Made by a program: the position numbers and the translations under genes
Origin: Dryocosmus kuriphilus
Lineage: Eukaryota; Arthropoda; Insecta; Hymenoptera; Cynipidae
Reading direction: 5' to 3'
DNA length: 64,000 nt
Assembly: GCA_038277395.1 (NCBI GenBank)
Contig: CM076191.1
Span: forward strand, 174,328,552 to 174,392,551
In this document: positions 53,135 to 64,000 of the stretch, piece after piece
Position numbering within the stretch: position 1 is the first letter of the stretch
Layout of the letters: each line of letters opens with the position of its first letter
The notes under the pieces: model-generated
Seen by the model: only the letters and a program-made list of their open reading frames with translations
What the model was told of the DNA's origin: nothing
The model's database searches: none

Positions 53135-56100
53135 TGTTCGTACTTCGCGCGAAGCGCGCGATGAGAATGTGCCCGCGAAGCGTGCAGATTTTCTGATAAA
53201 GAAAAGGGTCGACGTTCTATCGTTTCAAGATTGATGGATTCTTCCTGTCGCAACCGTTAAACTAAACTATTGTGGTTTTTAATTTGTGAGTAATATTTAA
53301 AGGTGTGGTTGAGAAAACTTAATTTTATTAATGGATTGAAATGGTTAATATATATAGCCAATTTACCAAATTTTGCGCGCATTATTTGACCATCTCACAG
53401 TGTCATTCTGATTATTCTTGATCGTGAGTTTGGCCCTCTCGAATGGTACAAATGACTGAAAACAAGATATTTAACTAAAGCATCCCAGAGTTTCGATTCG
53501 ATCATCCCTGATAGTAAGTTTGACACTCTCGGATGGTCAAAGGGAGTGAAATCAGGGTATTTAACTTGGCCATACTAGAGTGTCGATTTGATAATCCCTG
53601 ACAATTAGGCTGATTATCTGCGGGTTGTTAAGCTGAACATAAAATGAGAGTCTTTTTTTTACTATGGAGAAAAAATTATGGATTGTACATGATACTGTCT
53701 GAAAGGTCAAACTGACTATTTAAATTTTGACACTCAAAGTTTGGCTATCTATTTTTCTCCGTGTGTTCGTACTTCGCGCGAAGCGCGCGATGAGAATGTG
53801 CCCGCGAAGCGTGCAGATTTTCTGATAAAGAAAAGGGTCGACGTTCTATCGTTTCAAGATTGATGGATTCTTCCTGTCGCAACCGTTAAACTAAACTATT
53901 GTGGTTTTTAATTTGTGAGTAATATTTAAAGGTGTGGTTGAGAAAACTTAATTTTATTAATGGATTGAAATGGTTAATATATATAGCCAATTTACCAAAT
54001 TTTGCGCGCATTATTTGACCATCTCACAGTGTCATTCTGATTATTCTTGATCGTGAGTTTGGCCCTCTCGAATGGTACAAATGACTGAAAACAAGATATT
54101 TAACTAAAGCATCCCAGAGTTTCGATTCGATCATCCCTGATAGTAAGTTTGACACTCTCGGATGGTCAAAGGGAGTGAAATCAGGGTATTTAACTTGGCC
54201 ATACTAGAGTGTCGATTTGATAATCTCTGATAATAAGGCTGATTATCTGCGGGTTGTTAAGCTGAACATAAAATGAGAGTCTTTTTTACTATGGAGAAAA
54301 AATTATGGATTGTACATGATACTGTCTGGAAGGTCAAACTGACCATTTAAATTTTGACACTCAAAGTTTGGCTATCTATTTTTCTCCGTGTGTTCGTACT
54401 TCGCGCGAAGCGCGCGATGAGAATGTGCCCGCGAAGCGTGCAGATTTTCTGATAAAGAAAAGGGTCGACGTTCTATCGTTTCAAGATTGATGGATTCTTC
54501 CTGTCGCAACCGTTAAACTAAACTATTGTGGTTTTTAATTTGTGAGTAATATTTAAAGGTGTGGTTGAGAAAACTTAATTTTATTAATGGATTGAAATGG
54601 TTAATATATATAGCCAATTTACCAAATTTTGCGCGCATTATTTGACCATCTCACAGTGTCATTCTGATTATTCTTGATCGTGAGTTTGGCCCTCTCGAAT
54701 GGTACAAATGACTGAAAACAAGATATTTAACTAAAGCATCCCAGAGTTTCGATTCGATCATCCCTGATAGTAAGTTTGACACTCTCGGATGGTCAAAGGG
54801 AGTGAAATCAGGGTATTTAACTTGGCCATACTAGAGTGTCGATTTGATAATCCCTGACAATTAGGCTGATTATCTGCGGGTTGTTAAGCTGAACATAAAA
54901 TGAGAGTCTTTTTTACTATGGAGAAAAAATTATGGATTGTACATGATACTGTCTGAAAGGTCAAACTGACTATTTAAATTTTGACACTCAAAGTTTGGCT
55001 ATCTATTTTTCTCCGTGTGTTCGTACTTCGCGCGAAGCGCGCGATGAGAATGTGCCCGCGAAGCGTGCAGATTTTCTGATAAAGAAAAGGGTCGACGTTC
55101 TATCGTTTCAAGATTGATGGATTCTTCCTGTCGCAACCGTTAAACTAAACTATTGTGGTTTTTAATTTGTGAGTAATATTTAAAGGTGTGGTTGAGAAAA
55201 CTTAATTTTATTAATGGATTGAAATGGTTAATATATATAGCCAATTTACCAAATTTTGCGCGCATTATTTGACCATCTCACAGTGTCATTCTGATTATTC
55301 TTGATCGTGAGTTTGGCCCTCTCGAATGGTACAAATGACTGAAAACAAGATATTTAACTAAAGCATCCCAGAGTTTCGATTCGATCATCCCTGATAGTAA
55401 GTTTGACACTCTCGATGATGGTCAAAGGGAGTGAAAACAGGGTATTTAACTTGGCCATACTAGAGTGTCGATTTGATAATCCCTGACAATTAGGCTGATT
55501 ATCTGCGGGTTGTTAAGCTGAACATAAAATGAGAGTCTTTTTTACTATGGAGAAAAAATTATGGATTGTACATGATACTGTCTGAAAGGTCAAACTGACT
55601 ATTTAAATTTTGACACTCAAAGTTTGGCTATCTATTTTTCTCCGTGTGTTCGTACTTCGCGCGAAGCGCGCGATGAGAATGTGCCCGCGAAGCGTGCAGA
55701 TTTTCTGATAAAGAAAAGGGTCGACGTTCTATCGTTTCAAGATTGATGGATTCTTCCTGTCGCAACCGTTAAACTAAACTATTGTGGTTTTTAATTTGTG
55801 AGTAATATTTAAAGGTGTGGTTGAGAAAACTTAATTTTATTAATGGATTGAAATGGTTAATATATATAGCCAATTTACCAAATTTTGCGCGCATTATTTG
55901 ACCATCTCACAGTGTCATTCTGATTATTCTTGATCGTGAGTTTGGCCCTCTCGAATGGTACAAATGACTGAAAACAAGATATTTAACTAAAGCATCCCAG
56001 AGTTTCGATTCGATCATCCCTGATAGTAAGTTTGACACTCTCGGATGGTCAAAGGGAGTGAAAACAGGGTATTTAACTTGGCCATACTAGAGTGTCGATT

Positions 56101-56278
56101 TGATAATCCCTGACAATAAGGCTGATTATCTGCGGGTTGTTAAGCTGAACATAAAATGAGTCTTTTTTACTATGGAGAAAAAATTATGGATTGTACATGA
56201 TACTGTCTGGAAGGTCAAACTGACCATTTAAATTTTGACACTCAAAGTTTGGCTATCTATTTTTCTCCGTGTGTTCGT
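52748..56278 (+). repeat. Composite ~627-bp tandem satellite
   Basis: Unit starts marked by GCGCGCATTATTTGACC fall at 52,748, 53,375, 54,004, 54,631, 55,258 and 55,887, giving periods of 627, 629, 627, 627 and 629 bp. Each unit is part A (~390 bp, the right portion of the TIR element, ending TTTTTCTCCGTGTGTTCGTA) plus part B (~235 bp, from TTCGCGCGAAGCGCGCGATG to AGCCAATTTACCAAATTTT). The array is A followed by five BA units, ending in A at 56,278. Copies are almost identical, differing at scattered positions such as a 3-bp insertion near 55,415 and a 3-bp deletion near 56,160. No open frame is conserved. Confidence 0.95.
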
Positions 56279-56599
56279 ACATGAAGAGTGGGTTCATCGT
56301 CCATTTCTATCACGGCTCTCATGCTGTAACGTTATCTCAGTGCTGAGCAACGGCACTTTTATTGTATTGCTTGTAAGATTGGATGTGAAATACGCCCCTC
56401 GATTTTAAGGAGCATCGCCAACGCATTTTTACAGGTATAGATATTGTAAAAAATTGAAAGTGTCATCAGTAAAGTGACCTGTAAAATATAAATCGCTGGC
56501 TGCAACATAGGTATTGTAATTTGTTACAGCGTGACGTCTTATTTGATGTATAACATCTATATCGATGTATGCTTGTTGATGAGCGAAATTGGAAGAAAT
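56279..56599. other. Unassigned sequence
   Basis: Short stretch between the satellite and repeat R. No gene or repeat is recognised. Confidence 0.3.
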
Positions 56600-57390
56600 T
56601 TCTACTATCTTCCTACAAAACCGGCGCGCCAGAGATATTCTGTGAACATTACTTTGGCACACTTCTTCAGGGTGCAATAAGAAGGGAAGAGTTCGTTAAC
56701 CAGTGGTTTTTGACCAACGGTTATGGTTTCATCTATCAAAAACGGTTTTCACAAAATCAAAACATCAATTTTCCGGCTAAACTATGCTAGATACAAAAGA
56801 ACTGCAAAGAGTAAAATTGTTCATCTCAAAAAAATCCACAAATTTTATTTTAACCATTTTTTGATAAAATGCACGGTTTTTTTAATCGAGAAAACGTTAT
56901 TAAAAATAAAAAATTCAAAATTTCCCGACAAACTATGCAAGATACGAAAAAAATTATAATAAACAAAGTTGCTCACCTCAAAGTGATCTACAAATTTACT
57001 CTCTATAATTTTTTTGAGCAGACGCGTAGTTTTTGAGCTATTCGCGAAATATAGTATTAAATGCAAACAAATTCAATTTTCAGCAAAACTATGCGAGATA
57101 CGAGAAAATATTAATAAGCTAAATTGTTCACCTTAAAAAGATCTACAAATTTGCTGAAGACTATTTTTTGATCCAACGCATAGTTTATTCATGAAACATA
57201 TAATAGTTGTTTTAATAAAAAATACACTACCATAAAGTTAATAAAAAGGTATTAAAAGTTATTGAAAAATCTGCCCGCTACTCAGGCGCATTCTCATCAT
57301 GTTTCTCACGTTTACCAGTCGAATAAAGTACATCAAAAACGTGAATTTCTTAATTTTTTACATAGTTTGGTTGAAAAATGCAATTTTAAC
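56600..57390 (+). repeat. Dispersed repeat R, copy 4
   Basis: It enters the repeat at the block GTTCGTTAACCAGTGGTTTT (56,692) and then has subrepeat signatures near 56,833, 56,985 and 57,143, so the period is about 152-158 bp. It ends with CCCGCTACTCAGGCGCATTC near 57,273, as copy 1 does near 1,237. The head block is missing. Confidence 0.7.
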
Positions 57391-57907
57391 ATTATTATCT
57401 CAATGAGAAGGTATTAGTTATGTGAAAAATGACTCGCGGATTTCATGAAATCTCGACGTTTCATGATCCCCTGAATCCCAAAAAAACTGTTTTTACGACG
57501 CTGTCTGTCTGTCGTCGTCGTCTTCGGCGTCTGTTCCCACGATAACTTTCGAAGGACTAATCGGATTGGATTGTGCTTTGGCCTACTTCTTCAGGGTGCA
57601 AAAAGAAATGACGATTTCGTTAACCAGTGCTTTTTGACCAGTGGTTATGGTTCTATCCATCAAAAACTGTTTTCACAAAATCAAAAAATCTATTTGCCGG
57701 ATAAACTATGCGAGATACAAAAAAAAAATAAGAAAGTAAAATTGTTCACCTCGAAAAAGCCTACAAATTTTGTCTTAACCGTTTTTTTGATAAAACGCAC
57801 GGTTTTTATTTTATTCGAGAAAACGTTATTAAAAATAAAAAACTGTGGTTTCCCGCCAAAATATTCAAGATACAAGAAAAATGATAAGGAACAAAGTTGT
57901 TCAACTC

Positions 57908-59470
57908 TACTATGTTTATTTTATACTCTCTCCCTTTTACGGCTTTAAGAGTCTTCACCAAACCATTACAAGTACCTATGCATCCAATTCCTTATATCAT
58001 ACCTTATCGCTATCTTATTGCCAATATGTATAATCTTTCTTATTCTCTACTCTTATATTTCTACGCTTGCGATCGAGACCAGGACTTTCGTTTCCTCTTG
58101 CCTTTACCAATCTATCATTGATATTTTCTTTCTCGACTCTACTTTATACTTTTACTTACATATATCATAAGACCTTTTCTTTCTCTTAACTTTTCCAACT
58201 TCTTCATCCGTCCCTTCCCCTGTCCATTCCCATTCAGAATCTCTTTCACTCTCTCTTCTACACTTTTCTCTTCCTCTTCATCACCTGTACATCTTTCCAA
58301 CACATGCACCCACGATTTTTGCTCATACCCACATATTCTACACCGATTCTCCTCCTCGTTCATCCATTACCTACTCTCTCTTACTCCCTCTCCCATTCTA
58401 AATCTCATCATTCTGTTCCATTTACTCTCCTTCTTTAACTTCTTCAAATATTCTGGCTCTCCTTCCCACTTTACTATCTTGTACCAACTATTGTACCTTG
58501 AGTTCACGATTTTTGTCCATCTTTCCTCCCCTTGTCTCGCCAAAATATCGTTCTCTATTCCTTGCCAATCTCTATTTTCCCCATTCATACTCCATTCTCT
58601 CCTTCTTGCGTACCTTTCTTCTTCCCATTTCGACCTACCCGTGTTCCCCCTTCTCTCTTTGTCTTCGATCTCCCTTGAACACGCTTGTGCGATCTTACTT
58701 CCTTCTCCCCTCCTTAGTTTTTCTTCAAAATTCCAAGCCCTTTTTAGCTGCCTTATTACCATTTTTTCTCGGCCTATCTCTTCCCTCACCATATAACCTG
58801 GGCAGCTCCATCCCACCCCCATGACCCACCTCAAAAATCTTTCATGCATGCTTTTCACTCTCTTATATTCCTTCCATCCCCAAACTTCCATTCCATAACT
58901 CACCACTGACCACAATAAAACATCAAACATCCATACTCTGATTCTCCAATCATCCTTGAATCTTCTCTTCCCTATGCCCCACACTTGGCCCATTACCTTA
59001 CTTCCACACTACAATCTCTTTCTTACCTGCAGCTCATTCCTTCCTCTTGTTTCGAACCAGTACCCAAGGTAACAAAATTCTTGTACCAATTCTACTACTT
59101 TGCCATACATCTTCCATTCATACTCTATTCTACACCTCCTTTTTCTAAAACACATCATCTTAGTTTTCTTCACATTCACCATTAAGTCTTTCTCTCTCAC
59201 ATATTCTTCAAACATTCTCATCATTAGACTCATCCCTCTTTCATCATCTGCTATTAATACTATATCGTCCGCGTATACTAGCGAATATAGCTTGCCATTT
59301 TCCAGTTTCGTTCCCTCTTTTCCTTTCCTTGCCAATTTCTCCTCTAAATCTGCTAGTAGAATACTGAATAGTAATGGGCTTAGTGGACATCCTTGCCTTA
59401 GACCCCTTCCCGTCCAAAAAACTCCTCTCCTTTCTTTTTCCCTATTCTTACCTTCATCCTAGTTCAAAAA
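57908..59470 (-). mobile_element. 5'-truncated LINE with 10-bp target-site duplication
   Basis: TGTTCAACTC occurs at 57,898-57,907 and 59,471-59,480, and removing the intervening 1,563 bp restores a normal repeat R subunit. The insert is the 3' part of a LINE on the minus strand: reverse transcriptase from motif B onward, the C-terminal region with a zinc knuckle, and a 3' UTR of about 230 bp. Confidence 0.88.
58139..59460 (-). pseudogene. LINE ORF2 C-terminal half, two nonsense codons
   Basis: The sequence starts inside the reverse transcriptase at motif B (GLRQGCPLSPLLFSILLADL) and has the catalytic YADD in SLVYADDIVLIADD. The thumb region follows (NVKKTKMMCF, FCYLGYWF), then a long C-terminal domain (VVSYGMEVWGW, ERFLRWVMGV, GYMVREE). 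It ends in a CCHC-type knuckle, CRICGYEQKSWVHVLERC. Three open segments (59,335-59,009; 58,993-58,367; 58,363-58,139) share one frame, so the only lesions are TAG codons at 59,009-59,011 and 58,367-58,369. The missing 5' part reflects truncation on insertion. The lineage resembles LINEs common in insects; the clade is uncertain. Confidence 0.86.
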
Positions 59471-60224
59471 TGTTCAACTCAAAAATTTCTACAATTTTCG
59501 TTTTAACTATTTTTTGATAAAATGCACGGTTTTTGTTTTAATCGATAAAACGTTATTAAAAATCAAAATTTTCAAATTTCCCGCCAAACTATGCAAGATA
59601 CGGAAAAATGATAACAAACAAAGTTGTTCGCCCCAAAAAGATCTACAAATTTGCTCTCTATCATTTTTTTGAGCAGACGCGTAGTTTTTGAGTTATTCGT
59701 GAAATGTGTAATGAAATATAAAGAAAACCACTTTTCAGCAAAACTGTGCAAGATATGAGAAAATATTAACAAGCAGAATATTGTTCACCTTGGAAAGAGC
59801 TACAAAATTTATTTATAAGACTCATCGTTTCACTTTGAAGAATTGAAATCCTGCATTGTGAAAATTTGGAAAATCACAAAAAAAACTTTACCAATCTACA
59901 ATGAAAAAAAATAAGGTGTCGAGCGCGAAGCACGAGTGTCATGATGAGAATGTATTCCTTAAGGTCGATAGAGCCTTAAGTAAAAAAATTTCTTTTGTAA
60001 TTTTTAATAAAATTCAAATTTAATAATTTCATTAAAAATATGTAGGTAATTTGAAAGATTAAGACCAAAATTACAAAAATTACCAAATTACACTGATCAA
60101 TGGTTTGATTTTTAATTTAAAGGTTTATGCGATCCATAAACATCGAGCGCGTAGCGCGAGGTAAATAACCTATCGAGCGCGAAGCGCGAGTGCCAACAGA
60201 CGCGCGCCCTGGGCGAACTCATAT

Positions 60225-60455
60225 TTCGCGCGAAGCGCGCGATGAGAATGTGCCCGCGAAGCGTGCAGATTTTCTGATAAAGAAAAGGGTCGACGTTCTA
60301 TCGTCTCAAGATTGATGGATTCTTCCTGTCGCAACCGTTAAACTAAACTATTGTGGTTTTTAATTTGTGAGTAATATTTAAAGGTGTGGTTGAGAAAACT
60401 TAATTTTATTAATGAATTGAAATGGTTAATATATATAGCCAATTTACCAAATTTT
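60225..60455 (+). repeat. Solitary B half-unit of the satellite
   Basis: From TTCGCGCGAAGCGCGCGATG to AGCCAATTTACCAAATTTT this is nearly identical to part B of the 52.7-56.3 kb array. Here it directly follows the GC-rich end of repeat R copy 5 and is followed by unrelated sequence (GATGTGTGCCG). It may show the original context from which part B was recruited. Confidence 0.85.
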
Positions 60456-61159
60456 GATGTGTGCCGTTTTATTACTCATATCAGTGCAGCTAATTTGTTT
60501 TCTTATTATACTGAGAGAACGAGACGTTACACCGAGGCATTACACCACTATCACTATATTTTTTTTTTACGCTATTCATGAATGTTGTATGTGTGTGGAA
60601 GGATATATTTACTTAATTGTCTGAATTTATAATGACTACTCCTTTCGTGCGAATATTTCATTGACATGTTTTCATCTGAATATAAGTTCTATTGGCTGAT
60701 ATTGGATGTGGTTTCATTACGCTGAGTTTTTCACATGTTAAAATTCTAGATTCATCAATGGAAATTTGTCCTTTACCTTAATTTATAGTATCTGAGAATC
60801 AGAGAAATTAAAAGAATAAAAGAAAGAATAATAATAAAAATAAATGTAAGAATAAATTCTTTACACTATTGAGACTACCCAACAGCAACAAAGATTTACC
60901 AATGTTACCAATTACAGTGTTGTATACAGTAATTATAGTTTTTTAAACATATATGGCCACCTTATTATTATTCTATTATACATGGTTGTTTCTTGAATTT
61001 ATAATGAACGAGTGAGCACATCTAGTTAAAGCATAGAAAGAAGAGTCGAATAGGTCAATATATACCTCTGATATTAGTTTGTTTATATTTTCTCGCATGC
61101 GATAAATTGACGAATTGAATGAACCAGAGATAGCAGTTGGTGGTAAATACAAAAATTCT
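60456..61159. other. Unassigned AT-rich sequence
   Basis: No feature is recognised. Confidence 0.3.
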
Positions 61160-62120
61160 GATTATCTAGCATTTGCCCGTGGCACATTAAAAGTAATCAT
61201 CGAGAGTAATTCTGGACAGTCGATGAGCCCTCTCATAACCTTAAATGCGATGTAAAAGGAAAGTAACAGGTGACGTTCCTGAAGAGTCAGTAATTTAAAT
61301 CTTTCACTTAACTTTATATAATCATTACCTCGGGGGGGGGGGGGGGGGGGGAGTCCCATCTATCTTGTAAACTTAAAATTTTAGGAAACGTTTCTGAATT
61401 TTCTAAAGCGTCTGTTGCTTATTTTGTGTACAGACTCTACACAGTTGCTGCCTATTCTAGTTTAGATCTTACAAATGCGATGAATAAGGTTGTAAGAGAT
61501 TTTTGTGTATTTTATATATTTGCATGAGCGTAAGATAAATCCTAACATTTGGTTCGCAGCGTTATATAATCTCTGACACATGAGATATCAATATATATAC
61601 TTTGCTGTCATCTGCAAAAAGAATTTTCTTTAATTTAGATGCCTTATCGATATTGTTAAAGAATATCGTAAATAACACTGGTCCTAGATTGGAACCCTGA
61701 GGGACACCAGATGTAGGGGTGAATACTTTGGAAATACAGCTTGCATATTGAACAAAATGTTCACTATTTACAAGAAAATTTTTCAAAAGATTTATCAAGT
61801 TTCCTGGAAGATCGGTCGACTGAAGTCTTTCTATCATGGTGCAATGATCTAGTTTGTCGAAGCACTTAGCAATATCTAAATAAACCACATCGACTTGGTT
61901 TCCCCTTTTAAAAGCGTTGATTGTAAACTGAGAAAAAAGCGTAAGTAGATCTTCCCTTGACAAAACTTTGTTGGCATTCTGATAGATACGACTTTAACGA
62001 TGATGATATGTAACTTGCCAAGCAGGATTCAAGGATCTTCGATAAATTGATCATTATTGCTATGGCTCGATAATTTTTTATTTCAGCCTTCGAACTTAAG
62101 TTTAAAGCCCTCTTGGCCAC
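61160..62120 (-). pseudogene. Decayed LINE reverse transcriptase
   Basis: Three minus-strand frames belong to one RT. 62,120-61,908 has IKNYRAIAIMINLSKILE (finger region). 61,963-61,562 has motif A VVYLDIAKCFDKLDH, motif B SGVPQGSNLGPVLFTIF and LFADDSK, in which the first residue of YADD is Phe. About 61,560-61,400 continues degenerately, and 61,359-61,162 has the C-terminal RFKLLTLQERHLLLSFYIAF and LIDCPELL. There are at least two frameshifts, and a G run of about 18 near 61,333-61,351 interrupts the end. It is a non-functional relative of the CR1/Jockey-group LINE at 22-26 kb, but clearly a different family. Confidence 0.82.
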
Positions 62121-64000
62121 TCATAATAGAAGATATAATTGAAAAATATGAATCTTTAGCTAGCACATATACACTATTGAAATAATCTGCGTAGGAGTAA
62201 AAAATAGTCAATGGATCGTTTTTGAATGGAAATTTTCAAAAAGATTCATTCGGAAATTTATGTAAATTTAAGTAAATTTTGGGGGAAATGTGTTAAAATT
62301 TACCAGAAATTTTCGACTATTTTTAATATATTAATATTATAAACAATGTTAGATAATACATTTAATTTTTAACAATTTAAATTGAAAAATTACCAATCAG
62401 TCTCGAATATCACGAGGCTAACGACAATTTATACTCTAAATTGTTTGAATAAATGGTTTAATTTACGCATAAAATAGTCATCCAAATGTAAGCCCATATA
62501 AAAATAGTAAATAATAAGTTGGCAAGCCCTAATTGTACCAAAAATGAAGAAAAACAAAAAGGGGAGAAAAAGGGCCGACCAACGACGCAAAAATAATATC
62601 AATTGTATAAAAAAAAATAAAACATAATTATCAACATTGCTGATATCTTGTAAGGTAACACCAGCTACATAAATAGGATCACACATTATTTAATGTTCTA
62701 CGTAAATAATTAACGAATTTATTGTAAATATTATCAAGCCGACCTATGACGATTCATTTGATATCCTGTGCAATTTCACTGTCACACTTCTGTTAATAAA
62801 CTGAAATTGCGGTATTAGATCAGATTATTTGCAGCTGAAACGACTTCTAAAACACAGATTTACAAATTCTAATGTGGTACCAATGCTTAAACGTACATTT
62901 TAAAAAAATAACTACTTTTTATAGACAGGCCGACCAATGACATACAAATCTGGGGACAAAATTCGACAACCATAAAAAAAAAGTAAAATATTTTTTAAAT
63001 ATTAAGCTTTTCATTTATCTAAGGATACTAGTAGCACAATACTATGACGTCAACATATTTTATTTACATAGATTTAAAAAAAATTATTTTACATAAAAGT
63101 TTAATACTGTTAAAATGTGAAAGGTTCAAAGTAAAAATTGAGCAGCTTAATCTGAATTGAAAAGTGTGGGAAGGGGAATTAAAAAAGTGTGCAATTAAAA
63201 CCTCTCTTCATTTGAGACTCAGCCGCGTAAATCCCGCAATTTTTATCTCAAAGTTAGATAAAAGGCTATAAAAAGTTGATAAACACATTGAAAGTCGTGA
63301 TGATGGTTTTAATTTCAAGGTAGGTGTCAATTGTATGGAACGTGTTATCCACTTGCGGAGAAAAAATCAGCTTTGGGTTATAGGTGCATAAATACTTGCA
63401 GTAGCACAAGTTATAATTAAGTTATAACTAATTTCCCTAATTGCTCAGAGGTCAGTGATTCTCAAAAGAAATTTATTCAAAGGATTTCTGCACTGAAAAT
63501 GAAGTTATTTCAAAATCTCAACACTTTAAACCAACTTTTACGTTAAGGTCATATTCCAGTGACATTAACCAATTATTTTCTAACTGCATTCATAAACTAA
63601 TAACTCAAATTCATTTTCCGTACCAGATAAACGTAAAAGAAAGAACGAGGAACGTACATCTCGTACATATGGATTTTTATTGTGTTTCGTAAAATCTTTT
63701 AGACTGAAGTTTGTGTTGAAGCGAAATTCTATATTATCACATGTATTTTGGTACTGATCTGCGTCATTTGAACTGTTTATACAAAGTTTATGATCAGTTT
63801 TCAAACTATAAGAGAACATGATGAACTGAAGTTGCATATTTGATTTTGTTCATCTCGGCCTTCAGATTGAGAATAGTGGTAATAAATGAAACTCCTGTGG
63901 GAAATTCTCTCGGAATTTCTCTAAAAATGCGCTCATTTTTATCCTCCTTTTTCTACTCGGCAAAATAATTCTCTTGAATTTACGTAAAAGTTGCATTGTT
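62121..64000. other. Unassigned AT-rich sequence
   Basis: No gene, RNA or repeat is recognised. Minus-strand open frames at 62,429-62,686 and 63,580-63,837 have no recognisable domain. Confidence 0.3.

Larger units (their letters stand above)
57391..60215 (+). repeat. Dispersed repeat R, copy 5, split by a LINE
   Basis: The copy begins ATCTCAATGAGAAGG near 57,397 and continues through the GTTAACCAGTGCTTTT block. It is interrupted at 57,907 by a LINE, resumes at 59,471 with the next subrepeat, and ends in the GAGCGCGAAGCGCGAGTGCC word near 60,174-60,193. Copies 4 and 5 form a tandem pair in the same order and orientation as copies 1 and 2 at the other end of the window. Confidence 0.72.

Noticed and set aside
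52748..56278. CRISPR-like array
   Set aside because: The repeat unit is ~627 bp and tandem, with no short repeats separated by unique spacers, and the genome is eukaryotic.
56600..60215. Protein family encoded by minus-strand frames in repeat R (recurring SKTTRLLKK-like peptides)
   Set aside because: The peptides recur because the ~155-bp DNA unit recurs; they are broken by stops in every copy and show no domain.

Overview
This AT-rich eukaryotic window reads as repeat-dense arthropod intergenic or intronic DNA, most likely from an insect. The evidence is the mobile-element mix (mariner, DIRS, Penelope-like elements, several LINE lineages) and a U6 snRNA fragment whose 3' end matches the insect-type U6 ending as I remember it. 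Hymenoptera is a guess, not a demonstration. I find no host protein-coding gene that I can support, no intact tRNA or rRNA gene, and no CRISPR array. Nearly every coding frame with recognisable domains belongs to a transposable element. Layout, left to right: 0.24-2.25 kb holds a tandem pair of an approximately 1-kb dispersed repeat (here 'repeat R') built from ~155-bp subrepeats. At 3.8-5.9 kb a 1.3-kb foldback element with TTAGG-like arms sits inside a degenerate TTTCAAAA-type repeat. A ~125-bp degenerate tandem array lies at 8.5-9.2 kb and a small TIR element with poly-G/poly-C tracts at 10.0-11.1 kb. At 13.9-14.85 kb is a decayed Penelope-like element (PLE) carrying a head-to-head pair of U6 snRNA fragments fused to PLE terminal sequence. 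Immediately beside it lies a structurally complete DIRS1-type retrotransposon (14,862-19,889) with inverted terminal repeats, internal complementary region, gag-like gene with a probable spliceosomal intron, RT/RNase H/methyltransferase-like gene and tyrosine recombinase. A nearly full-length CR1/Jockey-group LINE occupies 22.15-26.5 kb. PLE copies follow at 27.85-29.4 and 29.58-30.83 kb, the second with a 15-bp target-site duplication. The 31.8-35.8 kb stretch is a nest of imperfect inverted repeats, an internally deleted LINE with poly-A tail, and a reversed repeat R copy. A TIR structure at 37.0-38.8 kb encloses a PLE-like hairpin and a frameshifted mariner. A 2.4-kb foldback (42.67-45.08 kb) is followed by an almost intact mariner (45.68-46.86 kb), a truncated LINE 5' part (46.87-48.3 kb) and a palindromic PLE with a 14-bp target-site duplication (48.90-50.62 kb). 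From 51.3 to 56.3 kb a TIR element passes into a ~627-bp tandem satellite. The right end has two more repeat R copies, one split by a 5'-truncated LINE with a 10-bp target-site duplication, a solitary half-unit of the satellite, a decayed LINE RT, and unassigned AT-rich DNA. How the parts relate: the elements are nested and adjacent rather than co-operating. PLE-derived ends recur at least six times, some with hammerhead-ribozyme-like cores and several in inverted pairs. The most unusual object is the U6-PLE chimera at 14.56-14.69 kb. The element with the most complete logic is the DIRS copy. All motif and repeat calls were made by eye; boundaries of decayed repeats are approximate.
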